DNA of 40,251 bases from JADKIH01 sp043747595. GTDB taxonomy: Bacteria; Bacteroidota; Bacteroidia; AKYH767-A; 2013-40CM-41-45. The position numbers and the translations under genes were made by a program. Below the pieces are notes generated by a model. That model did no database searches. It was not told where the DNA came from and was given only the letters and a program-made list of their open reading frames with translations. The DNA is taken from positions 1-40,251 of the forward strand of contig JAYTOX010000051.1 in assembly GCA_043747595.1 (NCBI GenBank), in the 5' to 3' direction. Shown one piece after another: positions 1 through 8,816 of the stretch (positions are counted from its first letter, which is position 1; every line of letters begins with the position of its first letter).

Positions 1-79
1 TTTCTTGTATGATTTGTCCATAATAAAGTGTTTAAAGATTTATGAACTGCAAATAAGAAAAATACATTTTAGCTGCACA

Positions 80-97
80 ACCCCCCATTTGGGGGGT
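80..97 (-). terminator. C/G-run hairpin after the LuxR-type gene
   Basis: A perfect 7-bp stem made of ACCCCCC and GGGGGGT with a 4-nt loop lies 8 nt past the stop codon of the minus-strand regulator gene. The position and strength fit transcription termination. The T-tract on the minus strand is weak, so it may instead protect the mRNA 3' end. Confidence 0.5.
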
Positions 98-105
98 ATA
101 GCCGA

Positions 106-660
106 TTACTTATCAACATTTCTTCTGATTAGTTTATTTTTTTCAGCCCAATGAATTAATTCCATTAATGAATGGATTTCTAATTTTTCAAAAATAATTT
201 TTCGATATCCGCGAAATGTATTTTCTGATATTCCCAAATTTTTAAACAGCGTATTTTTATCGTAGCCTTCTAATAGATAATAAAAAACCTTTTTTTCTTT
301 TAGCGTTAGCTTGAGAAATTTATTAGTTGCTATTAATAAATCAACTTGGCATTCACTTTCGCTTTCAAAATTTTTATCAGAATTATTAAAAGAAAATATT
401 GAGGGGGGTGGGGTATTTGACCTTAGGAAAAAATGAGTATTGGATTTTTCAAGAACACGAATTCTAAAATTGGTTAACATACCAACCTTTTTCAAATTTT
501 CACAGTAATTAAAAACCGCAATAATAAAATTTAGCTCAGTACTTCCATTAGACAGGGCAGTAAAAAAGGCGCCTTTACCAAAATGTATAATGGGAGTATA
601 TCCATTCTCATTAAGCACTTCAACCGACGCAGCAAGGTGATTACTATTTGAAAAATACAT
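106..660 (-). CDS. LuxR-family HTH transcriptional regulator, degenerate receiver-like N-terminus
   Basis: A 184-residue protein. Residues about 113-180 form a GerE/LuxR helix-turn-helix: the segment beginning LTLKEKKVFYYLLEGY, followed by NLGISENTFRGYRKIIFEKL, has the spacing of the four-helix DNA-binding domain seen in NarL/FixJ regulators. The first ~85 residues alternate strand and helix like a receiver domain, but the usual acidic pocket and phospho-acceptor Asp are not visible, so phosphorylation is unlikely. The next gene upstream is a convergent-free stretch of repeat DNA, and no cognate histidine kinase lies nearby. A TAnnTTTG element upstream and a hairpin after the stop suggest a single-gene transcript. 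The DNA-binding role is inferred from the HTH; the targets are unknown. Confidence 0.75.
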   Translation of the reverse strand: MYFSNSNHLAASVEVLNENGYTPIIHFGKGAFFTALSNGSTELNFIIAVFNYCENLKKVGMLTNFRIRVLEKSNTHFFLRSNTPPPSIFSFNNSDKNFESESECQVDLLIATNKFLKLTLKEKKVFYYLLEGYDKNTLFKNLGISENTFRGYRKIIFEKLEIHSLMELIHWAEKNKLIRRNVDK

Positions 661-686
661 AAAATTTTAAAGTAAGATTTCTGTTC

Positions 687-694
687 CAAATGTA
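687..694 (-). promoter_or_regulatory. Bacteroidota -7 element (TACATTTG) for the LuxR-type gene
   Basis: On the minus strand TACATTTG matches the TAnnTTTG consensus of the Bacteroidota primary sigma factor. It ends 26 nt before the ATG at 660. A clear -33 TTG box was not identified. Confidence 0.5.
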
Positions 695-780
695 ATTTTA
701 AAATCCAATAAGTCAAGTTTATTATTGGCTAAAATAGTTCGAAAGTTGGTGAAAATTGAAAAAACTAATGTTGAGCGGCA

Positions 781-933
781 TTTTACTTACAAATTACCAC
801 TCACCACTCACTTAAAATTTTACTTACTAATCACTACTTACCACTCACTAAGTAATTTTTTTTACTTACTAATTACCAATCACTACTCACTTAAAAATTT
901 ACTCACCAATTAACACCCACCACTCACTTAAAA
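781..933. repeat. Degenerate low-complexity repeat of ACTCACTTA / TTACTTACTAAT words
   Basis: About 150 bp are built from variations of ACTCACTTAAAA, TTTACTTACTAAT and TACCACTCAC in irregular order. This fills most of the 317-bp gap between the LuxR-type gene and the barrel-protein gene. The 62-codon open frame across it has a repeat-driven composition and is not a credible gene. Confidence 0.7.
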
Positions 934-977
934 AGAAGTAAATAGTTCTAGTGGCGATTTAATAATCAACTGCTTGG

Positions 978-1988
978 TCACTGACCGTAAATTCCTTTTT
1001 GTTTCCAAGTAAATTTATATGCAATCTCTAGGCTCACAAAAGTAAATGAATCTTTTCTATTGGGATTTCCACGAACACTTGTTGCCGGTCCTATAAAACC
1101 ATTGGTGCCTACGCCGGTTGGATCCGAAATATACTTGGCAAGCTCATACGATTTTTGATCGGGGAAAGAATGTTTTAATTCATCGTAAGTTGCATACCTC
1201 CCACTTACATCATCTAAATAATCGGTTAAGAAATAATACCAGTTTGCTTCCATAGAAAACGTAAGAAATTTACTGTATGAATATCTCACTCCTCCACCAA
1301 GAGGAAAACCGACATTCAGATTACTGTATTGTTTTGGCTGGCTGGCTTCGGTTCCTTTTCCTTGACCTTCTGTCATCCAACTACGAAGATCAGTTTCATA
1401 AATTCCATCCTTCTCGATAATGTTACCGTAGTTTTTTGCGTTTTGAGCAACGTCACGAATGGTTCCGTCTGTCCAAATAAAATAACGATTTTCAATAGCC
1501 GCATCTCCTCTGAAAAGATCTGCTTTCGGTTTTCCATAAAACATTCCTACACCGCCGGTAATGAATAAGCTAAATCGAGGTTTTGTTAAAGGTGCATATC
1601 GGTTAATGTAAATGTTGTAAGTAAAATCGACTTCCGTACCAAATTGATCATTTCGAAAACCAATACCACGCAAATAATTTCGAAGATCAGTTCCTTGCTT
1701 TGTTCCAATCGGAGTCGTTTCATCGTATTGCAAGCGATGCCAGCTAAAACGGATTTGTGTATCGAACGACGGATAAAGATTGTGCGTTTTCTGAGGATTA
1801 TTAATAAAGTTACGAAGAGTGATTGCCATGCCTGTGCTAGCAGAACTGAATGGAAAATATTTTTCGTTTCCTAGATCACCTGTATAATTAACAACACCAC
1901 CCGAAAGTGCAATGTTAGCAGTGCGTTGAGCCATGCTCGAAAACGATAATAGTAAGAGACACAAAGTGGCAGGTAGAAGTAATTTCAT
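978..1988 (-). CDS. Outer-membrane beta-barrel protein, DUF6089-like
   Basis: A 336-residue exported protein. A signal peptide is clear (MKLLLPATLCLLLLSFSSMAQ, cleavage after the AQ-type site). The mature protein has many alternating aromatic/polar strands, including SGGVVNYTGDLG near the N-terminus, GIGFRNDQFGTEVDFTYN in the middle and SLEIAYKFTWKQ at the C-terminus, as expected for a barrel of the Bacteroidota DUF6089/OmpW-like group. A conserved early YTGDLG segment is common in gliding/secretion-associated and cell-surface barrels of this phylum. It has no operon partner: the neighbouring gene on the same strand is 191 bp upstream. The role is probably structural or in outer-membrane transport; the substrate is unknown. 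Confidence 0.65.
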   Translation of the reverse strand: MKLLLPATLCLLLLSFSSMAQRTANIALSGGVVNYTGDLGNEKYFPFSSASTGMAITLRNFINNPQKTHNLYPSFDTQIRFSWHRLQYDETTPIGTKQGTDLRNYLRGIGFRNDQFGTEVDFTYNIYINRYAPLTKPRFSLFITGGVGMFYGKPKADLFRGDAAIENRYFIWTDGTIRDVAQNAKNYGNIIEKDGIYETDLRSWMTEGQGKGTEASQPKQYSNLNVGFPLGGGVRYSYSKFLTFSMEANWYYFLTDYLDDVSGRYATYDELKHSFPDQKSYELAKYISDPTGVGTNGFIGPATSVRGNPNRKDSFTFVSLEIAYKFTWKQKGIYGQ

Positions 1989-2179
1989 GATCAGAGAGAT
2001 TTACCCAATGAAAGTAGCTGAAAAACTAAAGCGTACAACCGCTATTTGACTAATGAATAGAATAAAAGGGTGAAAACGATATACAGGTAGGTGATTGAAA
2101 AAAGAATGAATCTTTATAGGTCAAAAAAGTCTATTTTCTCGTCATGAAATAACTTAAGACGAATTGAATTTTTTATAAC

Positions 2180-2593
2180 TCAGGCAAAAAATATCATTAC
2201 AGCAATATAGTGAACCGATGCAGAATAGAGAAGCGCAACGGCTAATGAACCAACAATTATTTGAAGAACTTTTTTACGGTCTTTTTTTATGTCTTGAGGT
2301 TTTTGAGCGTCTTCAAGATTTCCTAATTCTTTAAAATTATACAGATTAAAAAAGCCGAAGATGATACAAAAGCCGGTCTTTATTTCTTTGTAGAGTACGA
2401 TTACACAGAATGAAGTAAATAAAAGCGAGATCCAAACCAATATAGATTCAGGTAAAAAGAAATTAACCACCGTAAAAATAAAAGTAAGAGGCAGGAACAA
2501 CGATAAGAATCTTTTTCGAACTCTAATCTCGCGATGACCAATATTACATTCACCAGGTACATAGCGGTCAGTAAAAATGATCTTTCTACTCAT
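2180..2593 (-). CDS. Small integral membrane protein of unknown function
   Basis: A 137-residue protein that I do not recognise. The N-terminus holds a short polar segment with GECNIGHREIRVRKRF. Hydrophobic helices follow at about residues 28-47 and 51-68, with a further hydrophobic stretch near 70-85. A Lys/Asp-rich loop (NLEDAQKPQDIKKDRKKV) leads to a final helix at about 110-135. It stands alone, with 191 bp on one side and a divergent nuclease gene on the other. The composition and the ATG start look like a real gene rather than a shadow, and no larger frame overlaps it. Confidence 0.55.
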   Translation of the reverse strand: MSRKIIFTDRYVPGECNIGHREIRVRKRFLSLFLPLTFIFTVVNFFLPESILVWISLLFTSFCVIVLYKEIKTGFCIIFGFFNLYNFKELGNLEDAQKPQDIKKDRKKVLQIIVGSLAVALLYSASVHYIAVMIFFA

Positions 2594-2776
2594 AGCGGTA
2601 TAAACAAAGATTACAGAAAATAGTTTTCCAGATTATTCAATTCTTTGTCAGAATTTAATATTTCCAAATTAACTATGAAAGTACTCAATTTCAGAGGAAC
2701 TAGGTTAGAATTCACACCCTCTTCACTCAATTAATTGGAAGGAAGGGTTAGATTTATAAAAAAATAAATATAATCG

Positions 2777-3547
2777 ATGAAAAAAACAGTTTCTCTTTTC
2801 TTAACAATCATCTTATTCCCGTTTCTAGTATCGGCATGGGGTAAAAAAGGCCATGAAATGGTGGCAGAAGTTGCTTTTCACTATTTGGACGATTCGACTA
2901 AAGCAAAAGTTCTAAAATATTTAGGCAAGACAAGTATAGAAGATGCGGCCAATTGGATGGACGAAATGCGTTCAAATAATTATTACGATTATATGAAACC
3001 ATGGCATTATGTAAATGTAGAAAAAGGAGAAAGTTATTCTGCAACAGCCACTGATAGAAACGTTTTAATTATTTTGAACTCGGCCATAGCAGAATTAAAA
3101 AACTATTCGACGATGAAAGACAAAAATGTAAAAGAGGATTTGTATTATCTTTTTCATTTAATTGGAGATCTACATCAGCCATTGCACGTAGGATATGGAA
3201 TTGACCGAGGAGGAAATACAATTAATGTTTCGTTTATGTTTAAGAGTAGAGGTTCAAATTTACATAGCGTGTGGGATACAGAGATTATAGAGCAGAAAAA
3301 TATTAAGTTGGAAGATGTTTTAAAACAGGAGAGCTTATATTCTGCTGAACAATTAAAGAGTTTAGAAAAAATAAGTGTGTTAGAATGGATGAAAGAGTCG
3401 AGAACATGGCTTGATCAGATCTATGATTTCAAGGATAATTTTTTAGATCCGGTTTATGTCGACAAAAACACACCCGTAGTAGAGAATCAGCTTTTTTTAG
3501 CCGGGATACGATTAGCAGAAGTTTTGAGGACGGATTTCAAAAACTGA
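2777..3547 (+). CDS. Exported S1/P1-type zinc-dependent nuclease
   Basis: A 256-residue protein of the S1/P1 nuclease family, which cleaves single-stranded DNA and RNA with a three-zinc centre. A signal peptide ends at VSA, so the mature protein would begin with Trp21. In this family the N-terminal Trp itself binds zinc. The other ligands are visible in order: His26 (WGKKGHE), Asp62 (NWMDE), His77 (PWHYVN), His127, Asp131 and His137 (FHLIGDLHQPLH), His163 and Asp167 (LHSVWD). All expected metal ligands are present, so the enzyme should be active. It is probably periplasmic or secreted, used for nucleic-acid scavenging. It stands alone, divergent from the small membrane-protein gene. Confidence 0.92.
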   Translation: MKKTVSLFLTIILFPFLVSAWGKKGHEMVAEVAFHYLDDSTKAKVLKYLGKTSIEDAANWMDEMRSNNYYDYMKPWHYVNVEKGESYSATATDRNVLIILNSAIAELKNYSTMKDKNVKEDLYYLFHLIGDLHQPLHVGYGIDRGGNTINVSFMFKSRGSNLHSVWDTEIIEQKNIKLEDVLKQESLYSAEQLKSLEKISVLEWMKESRTWLDQIYDFKDNFLDPVYVDKNTPVVENQLFLAGIRLAEVLRTDFKN

Positions 3548-3717
3548 AAGTGAAGTATTCAAATTTTGATTCATCGTTGGAGAAATAATGATCTACTATC
3601 TAAAAATAGAGGTAGAACATTCAATTTATAAGGATCAAATCTAAATTCAATTCTCTTACACAGCCTTGGTTACACTCTATTACTTACACACTCAACCCCC
3701 AAACTCACACTGCAAAG

Positions 3718-3789
3718 TAGCCCCGAGCAGAATCGAACTGCTATCTAGAGTTTAGGAAACTCCTATTCTATCCGTTGAACTACGGGGCT
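3718..3789 (-). tRNA. tRNA-Arg (anticodon CCU)
   Basis: The minus strand folds into a complete cloverleaf: acceptor AGCCCCG/CGGGGCU, D-stem GUUC/GAAU, anticodon stem GGAGU/ACUCU with loop UUCCUAA (anticodon CCU, reading AGG), and T-arm AGCAG/CUGCU with loop UUCGAUU. The discriminator base is A. CCA is not encoded. The gene is 72 nt and sits alone in the gap between the nuclease gene and the efflux operon. The 170 bp between the nuclease stop and the tRNA hold nothing I can identify. Confidence 0.95.
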
Positions 3790-3884
3790 AGAAAATGTTT
3801 GCGAAAATAAACAATTTGGCGGTCTTAACCTTCAGTCGATGTAATTAGATTGAAATAAATGACATCAATTTTGATTGAAAACAA

Positions 3885-3911
3885 GAAAACCGGCCACCAC
3901 AGCCGGTTTTC
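3885..3911 (-). terminator. Rho-independent terminator of the metal-efflux operon
   Basis: A perfect 10-bp stem (GAAAACCGGC / GCCGGTTTTC) with a 7-nt loop lies 17 bp past the stop codon of the DUF2490 gene. On the minus strand it is followed by a T-rich stretch. It marks the 3' end of the four-gene efflux transcript. Confidence 0.8.
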
Positions 3912-3928
3912 ATTCACAAAAATTAAAA

Positions 3929-4618
3929 TTAGATCGTTTTAGAAAAGCCAATACCAAATACATAATTGGTTGGAGGGTTTATGATATTATAATTTTTTTC
4001 TATCATGTAATACAATTCCAACTCTGTCTTTTTATTGAACGCATAATACCCTCCCAAGTAATATCTGTTTCTCTTAAACCCCGGACCTTCTTTGTCGTAA
4101 TTAGAAAGTCTATAATATAACTCTGTGGCTGCATAAGGTTTAATACGATACATCGCACCTTTTTTAAACGAATAGTTGAGCGAGAATTTACTTCTGATGT
4201 AATTATCGGGCACAGCTCCGAAATCGCTCGAATAAATATCCTGAACTTGTTGTTGAAGCATTTCCCGCCAGGCTAATTCCCATCGCTTTTTCTTAAACTT
4301 ATAGGTAGTTGCCAGATACCATTGATGTCGGATGCTAGGTCTTTTATCGGTTTGCTTAAAAACGATTACATAATCTGCAGCGACCTTAAACTTTTTGGTA
4401 TACTTGAATGCCAATCCGAAATCACCATAACCATACACAAAGCGACTAGCATTATCAACTATTCTACCTTCATGATTAAAATTCAAATTCCACCTGCGGA
4501 AAATGTCTTTATCGATTGAAATATTTTCCCATAATTGAGCATCATTATATTGAGCAGAACAAAATTGAACTACAATCAATGAAATTAAGAACACAAGGAG
4601 AAATATTTTTCTAATCAT
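3929..4618 (-). CDS. DUF2490 outer-membrane protein, last gene of the efflux operon
   Basis: A 229-residue protein. A signal peptide (ending QFCSAQ) precedes a DUF2490-type barrel. The typical early segment YNDAQLWENISIDKDI is present, strands rich in Tyr/Trp/Lys follow, and the C-terminus ends FGIGFSKTI like an outer-membrane strand. The ATG lies 1 bp past the stop codon of the RND pump gene and a strong terminator follows, so it is the last gene of the metal-efflux operon. DUF2490 proteins are of unknown function. The position suggests an accessory outer-membrane role in export or in sensing envelope state, but this is inference. Confidence 0.8.
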   Translation of the reverse strand: MIRKIFLLVFLISLIVVQFCSAQYNDAQLWENISIDKDIFRRWNLNFNHEGRIVDNASRFVYGYGDFGLAFKYTKKFKVAADYVIVFKQTDKRPSIRHQWYLATTYKFKKKRWELAWREMLQQQVQDIYSSDFGAVPDNYIRSKFSLNYSFKKGAMYRIKPYAATELYYRLSNYDKEGPGFKRNRYYLGGYYAFNKKTELELYYMIEKNYNIINPPTNYVFGIGFSKTI

Positions 4619-4619
4619 T

Positions 4620-7600
4620 TTAGATATTAATATGTTTTTTTCTTACCGACCAATAAAAGAATATAGGAAATACCAGGAGTGTAAATAACGTAGCAGTTAC
4701 TAATCCTCCAATAATTACAACGGCCAATGGTTTTTGTGATTCAGAGCCAATCCCTGAAGAAAGAGCGGCAGGCATTAATCCAATCATCGCCATAAGTGCT
4801 GTCATGATTACAGGACGAGTTCGGGCTTTGACAGCTTCTTTGATTGAATTAGCCAAATCTAATTTACGTTTTAAATTAGAATGGAATTCGGCAATTAATA
4901 TGACACCATTCTGAATACATATTCCAAATAAAGCAATGAATCCTACACCTGCAGAAATTCCAAAATTCATTCCGGTAAGATGCAATGCAAAAATACCACC
5001 GATGAGAGCGAAAGGTACGTTAGCAAGTACCAATGAAGCATCTTGAATGTTTCCAAACATAATGAAGAGTAAAACGAAAATCAGAATGAGGCTTACCGGT
5101 ACAACTTGCCCCAATCTGTTGGAAGCTCTCACCTGATTTTCGAATTCACCTGCCCAGCCAACACTATATCCTCCGGGAAGTTTAATATTTGCATTTACGC
5201 GATTTTGTGCATCTTTAATAGTACTACCAAGATCTCTTTCGCGTACAGAAAACTTAATACCAATAAAACGTTTTGTATTATCGCGGTAAACAAATGCCGG
5301 TCCGGTTACCTTACGCATAGTTGAAATTTCTTTCAATGGAATTTTTTCACCCCTGATATTTGGAACCATCAAGTTCATAATATCTTCTTCACTCGTTCTA
5401 AAATCTTTTTGATAACGAATACGGATATCAAATTTCTTTTCGCCTTCATACTTTACTGTTGCCGTCTTGCCTCCTATTGCCATTTCAAGAATACTTTGAG
5501 CATCGGCTTTCTGAACACCATAAATTGCCATCCGTTGTTCGTCTAACACTACACTAATTTCCGGCTGCCCAATATTTCTCATAATTCCGGCATCTTTAAT
5601 ACCCGGCACATTCTGAATTTCTGCGAGAATTTTATCTGCCAATTCATTGAGTGTATTTAAATCATCACCATAAATCTTTACTGCATTACTGGCATTAAAT
5701 CCGGCGACAGCCTCCGCTACATTATCGATTATGGGCTGAGAGTAATTGTAAACCACCCCTTGATAATTTTTCAGTTTCACATCCATCTCTTCTGAAAGAT
5801 CTTCCATTGTAATTTTCCTAGTCCATTCTTCTTTCGGTTTTAAATTAACTTGCATTTGCACATAATAGAAACCACTAGGATCTGTTCCATCGTTACTTCT
5901 ACCTGTTTGCGATAATACCCCGTTCACTTCAGGAAACGACATTAATATTTTTCTGAATATAGAAACTTGCTTGACGGTTTCGGTCAACGATGTGCTCATT
6001 GGTAGTTTAGCTTCTACCCACAACGCTCCTTCATTTAGTTGTGGCAGGAATTCTGTTCCTAACCATTTTGTAGAAAGCAACGAACCTGCAAGAATAGAAA
6101 GCGCAATTACAAAAGTTAAGTTACGATGACTAAATGTCCAGTTAAAACCTTTCTCTATTGTCCGATTAAAAAATCTAACGAAACCATTCTGTTTTTCCTT
6201 TACATTTTTTCTCAATAAAATTGATACCAGTACAGGAACAAGAGTTAATGTAAATAGCAATGCTCCCAAAAGTGCAAACCCTAACGTGTAAGCAAGCGGC
6301 GAAAACATTTTACCTTCTACCTTTTCAAAAGAGAAGATTGGAAGTAAGGCGGAAATGATAATTAACTTAGAGAAGAATACTGCTTTGCCTAAACCAGTTC
6401 CGGTACTTCGGATCAAGCCCAATTTTGACAACTTATTAAACTTGTCCATTCCTTTCTGATGAGCTAAGTGATCGAGAGCTACAAATAAACCCTCGACCAT
6501 GACGACGGCTCCATCTATGATAATACCAAAATCAATCGCTCCCAACGAAAGTAAATTGGCACTCATCCCTTTCAACTTTAAACACATTATCGCAAAGAGT
6601 AGTGACAACGGAATGATAATAGATACGACGACGGTAGTTCGCCAATCAGCCATGAATAAAAAAACGATGACAGTAACTAAGATGATTCCTTCAAAGAGAT
6701 TATGCATTACTGTGTGCGTACAGAAATCCATCAGATTATCTCGGTCGTAAAATGTTACCATTTTAACATCGTCGGGTAATCCATGAGCGTTGATATCATT
6801 AATTTTTTCTTTCAAGCGACCAATAACTTCGTAGGGATTTTCTCCTTTCCTCATTACCACAATCCCTTCCACTACATCATCTTCGTTGTTAAGTCCAACC
6901 TGGCCAACTCTAGGAGCACTAGACTCAACCACCTGTGCTATATTTTTGACGAGTACAGGATTTCCATTGTAATTATCTACAATACTATTTTCGATATCCG
7001 AAATATTATCAAGCAAACCCAAGCCTCTTACAACATAAGCTTGTCCATTTTTTTCTATTACATCGCCACCAACATTTAAGTTTGCTTTGCTAACTGCATC
7101 ATAAACTTGAAGAGGTGAGAGATTATATTTTTGTAATTTATTTGGATCAACAGAAATCTCATAGATTTTTTGTTGGCCACCAAAAGCTACCACATCTGCA
7201 ATACCCGGAACAGAACGAAGTTGTTTATCAATTGTCCAATTTTGGATTGTCAACAAATCGCGTGTGCTTCTGTTTTTCCCCTGTAAAGTATATCGAAAAA
7301 TTTCTCCGGTTGGACCATAAGGTGGCTGAACATCAGGTTCAACTCCACCGGGAAGCTCTACATTTCGTAATTGATTGTTTACTTGTTGCCTCGCGAAAAA
7401 ATCTTCTACGTCATCATCAAAAATAATTTTGATAACTGAGAGACCAAACATTGTGATACTTCTAACATTCGTTTTACGTTGAACGCTATTCATCGCAATT
7501 TCAATTGGAGTAGTTACAAAACGTTCAACTTCCTCAGCGCTTTGTCCATCCCATTGTGTCACAATTACAATTTGCGTGTTTGTAACATCCGGAAAAGCTT

Positions 7601-7718
7601 CAATCGGAATGTTCATAAAACTGAACCATCCGGCAATAACTAAAATACCGACGCAGAAAAAAACAAATAATTTGTTCTTCAGAGAAAAGGTAATTATATT
7701 TCTAATGAACTTGTTCAT
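4620..7718 (-). CDS. czcA: Heavy-metal efflux RND pump, CzcA/CusA family (divalent-cation type signature)
   Basis: A 1032-residue inner-membrane proton-driven pump. The N-terminal helix (about 15-33), large periplasmic loop, a second helix bundle from about 340 and a second periplasmic loop follow standard HME-RND architecture. In transmembrane helix 4, residues 396-409 read DFGIIIDGAVVMVE. This matches the DFG-x3-DGA-x2-MVE signature described for the Zn/Co/Cd type, not the DAA form of Cu/Ag pumps. The usual Asn after MVE is Gly here. It lies 10 bp after the adaptor gene and 1 bp before the DUF2490 gene. It is not fused to an outer-membrane channel, unlike some Bacteroidota CzcA proteins. 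The exact metal is not proven. Confidence 0.92.
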   Translation of the reverse strand: MNKFIRNIITFSLKNKLFVFFCVGILVIAGWFSFMNIPIEAFPDVTNTQIVIVTQWDGQSAEEVERFVTTPIEIAMNSVQRKTNVRSITMFGLSVIKIIFDDDVEDFFARQQVNNQLRNVELPGGVEPDVQPPYGPTGEIFRYTLQGKNRSTRDLLTIQNWTIDKQLRSVPGIADVVAFGGQQKIYEISVDPNKLQKYNLSPLQVYDAVSKANLNVGGDVIEKNGQAYVVRGLGLLDNISDIENSIVDNYNGNPVLVKNIAQVVESSAPRVGQVGLNNEDDVVEGIVVMRKGENPYEVIGRLKEKINDINAHGLPDDVKMVTFYDRDNLMDFCTHTVMHNLFEGIILVTVIVFLFMADWRTTVVVSIIIPLSLLFAIMCLKLKGMSANLLSLGAIDFGIIIDGAVVMVEGLFVALDHLAHQKGMDKFNKLSKLGLIRSTGTGLGKAVFFSKLIIISALLPIFSFEKVEGKMFSPLAYTLGFALLGALLFTLTLVPVLVSILLRKNVKEKQNGFVRFFNRTIEKGFNWTFSHRNLTFVIALSILAGSLLSTKWLGTEFLPQLNEGALWVEAKLPMSTSLTETVKQVSIFRKILMSFPEVNGVLSQTGRSNDGTDPSGFYYVQMQVNLKPKEEWTRKITMEDLSEEMDVKLKNYQGVVYNYSQPIIDNVAEAVAGFNASNAVKIYGDDLNTLNELADKILAEIQNVPGIKDAGIMRNIGQPEISVVLDEQRMAIYGVQKADAQSILEMAIGGKTATVKYEGEKKFDIRIRYQKDFRTSEEDIMNLMVPNIRGEKIPLKEISTMRKVTGPAFVYRDNTKRFIGIKFSVRERDLGSTIKDAQNRVNANIKLPGGYSVGWAGEFENQVRASNRLGQVVPVSLILIFVLLFIMFGNIQDASLVLANVPFALIGGIFALHLTGMNFGISAGVGFIALFGICIQNGVILIAEFHSNLKRKLDLANSIKEAVKARTRPVIMTALMAMIGLMPAALSSGIGSESQKPLAVVIIGGLVTATLFTLLVFPIFFYWSVRKKHINI

Positions 7719-7728
7719 ATTTGTTCTC

Positions 7729-8814
7729 TTAATCGTTTAAAGCGTCGTATACTAATAAATTATTTTTGCAGAACACTTTTTCTCCTTCTTTTAATCCGGA
7801 GCTCACATAAGTTGTGTCACCTAACTGTCGATAAACATCAATTTCTCTAGTTTCAATCGTATGACGATCTTTAAAAATCATCACCCAATTTTTACTTTTA
7901 TCGAAAATGATAGAAGAAGAAGGAATTGCTATCAATTTTTTATTTTCTTTGAATTTCAAAGTAACTGTCACATTCATTTCCGGTTTTAATGCTAGATCGC
8001 TGTTTGGGATTTTAATCAGTATTTTCATTGCTTTTGTTTCCGGATCAATAGCATTGAAGATTCGGTCTACTTTGCCTTTAAATATTTTGTCGGGATAACT
8101 AATAGTAAGAACATCGGCTTCATAATTAAGAGCGACTCTTGAAATATCTGATTCATTCACATTTGCCATTACCCATACTTCATCTATTTGAGCAATAGAA
8201 AATAGAATATCAGTTTGATCGCTTCTCAACTGTTCATTTTGATTGATGTTTTTTGAAACGACGAATCCACTAATAGGAGCTGTAATATTGTAGGTAGATC
8301 CTTCTTGTAAATTATAGATCTTGTATACCTCGTCTATTCGCCTTTTTTCAGCATTAGCTTTCTCCAATTCTTTTTCGGCGGCAATTACTTCCTTCTCAGA
8401 GTTAAGTTTGCCAATATTTAAATCCTTAGCAACCTGAACATTTTTTTCTGCCAGAGCTACATCAGCTTTAGCATCTAGAAGCTGACGTTGAAAATCTGCC
8501 ACTTCACTGCTTCTTAAAGTAGCTAATATTTGACCTTGCTTTACGTAATCGCCTAGTTCTACATTAATTTTTATGACACTACCTCCAACAATAGAATATA
8601 CCTGAGCTTTTTTATTGTTGTCGGCCTCTATTTTACCGTACAATTTTAATTCTTCCTTTACGTCCCGTATTTCTGTTTCTGCGAATTGAGAATGAGCCAT
8701 CATGGTATCACTCAAGTAAAAAGAAACATTATCTTCAGAAGGAACTGTTTTTTTACAACCAATAAATGATATAGCTGAAAGTATTAAGGTGAATACAATT
8801 TTAGTATTTTTCAT
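7729..8814 (-). CDS. czcB: RND efflux periplasmic adaptor (membrane-fusion lipoprotein), CzcB/CusB-like
   Basis: A 361-residue membrane-fusion protein linking the RND pump to the outer-membrane channel. A lipobox is visible (SFIGC), so the mature protein is probably anchored by Cys. The lipoyl-like half motifs are present (SIVGGSVIKINVELGDYVKQ and ITAPISGFVVSKNI), separated by a coiled-coil hairpin rich in Glu/Lys/Ala at about 100-160. A beta-barrel domain and membrane-proximal domain follow. I chose the ATG at 8814 (MKNTK) rather than the TTG two codons upstream. The channel gene ends at 8817, 2 bp away, so the genes are translated together. No His-rich metal-binding N-terminal extension is seen. 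Confidence 0.88.
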   Translation of the reverse strand: MKNTKIVFTLILSAISFIGCKKTVPSEDNVSFYLSDTMMAHSQFAETEIRDVKEELKLYGKIEADNNKKAQVYSIVGGSVIKINVELGDYVKQGQILATLRSSEVADFQRQLLDAKADVALAEKNVQVAKDLNIGKLNSEKEVIAAEKELEKANAEKRRIDEVYKIYNLQEGSTYNITAPISGFVVSKNINQNEQLRSDQTDILFSIAQIDEVWVMANVNESDISRVALNYEADVLTISYPDKIFKGKVDRIFNAIDPETKAMKILIKIPNSDLALKPEMNVTVTLKFKENKKLIAIPSSSIIFDKSKNWVMIFKDRHTIETREIDVYRQLGDTTYVSSGLKEGEKVFCKNNLLVYDALND

Positions 8815-8816
8815 TT

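Noticed and set aside
725..913. 62-codon plus-strand open frame
   Set aside because: It is translated low-complexity repeat DNA (ACTCACTTA words), without a domain or ribosome-binding site.
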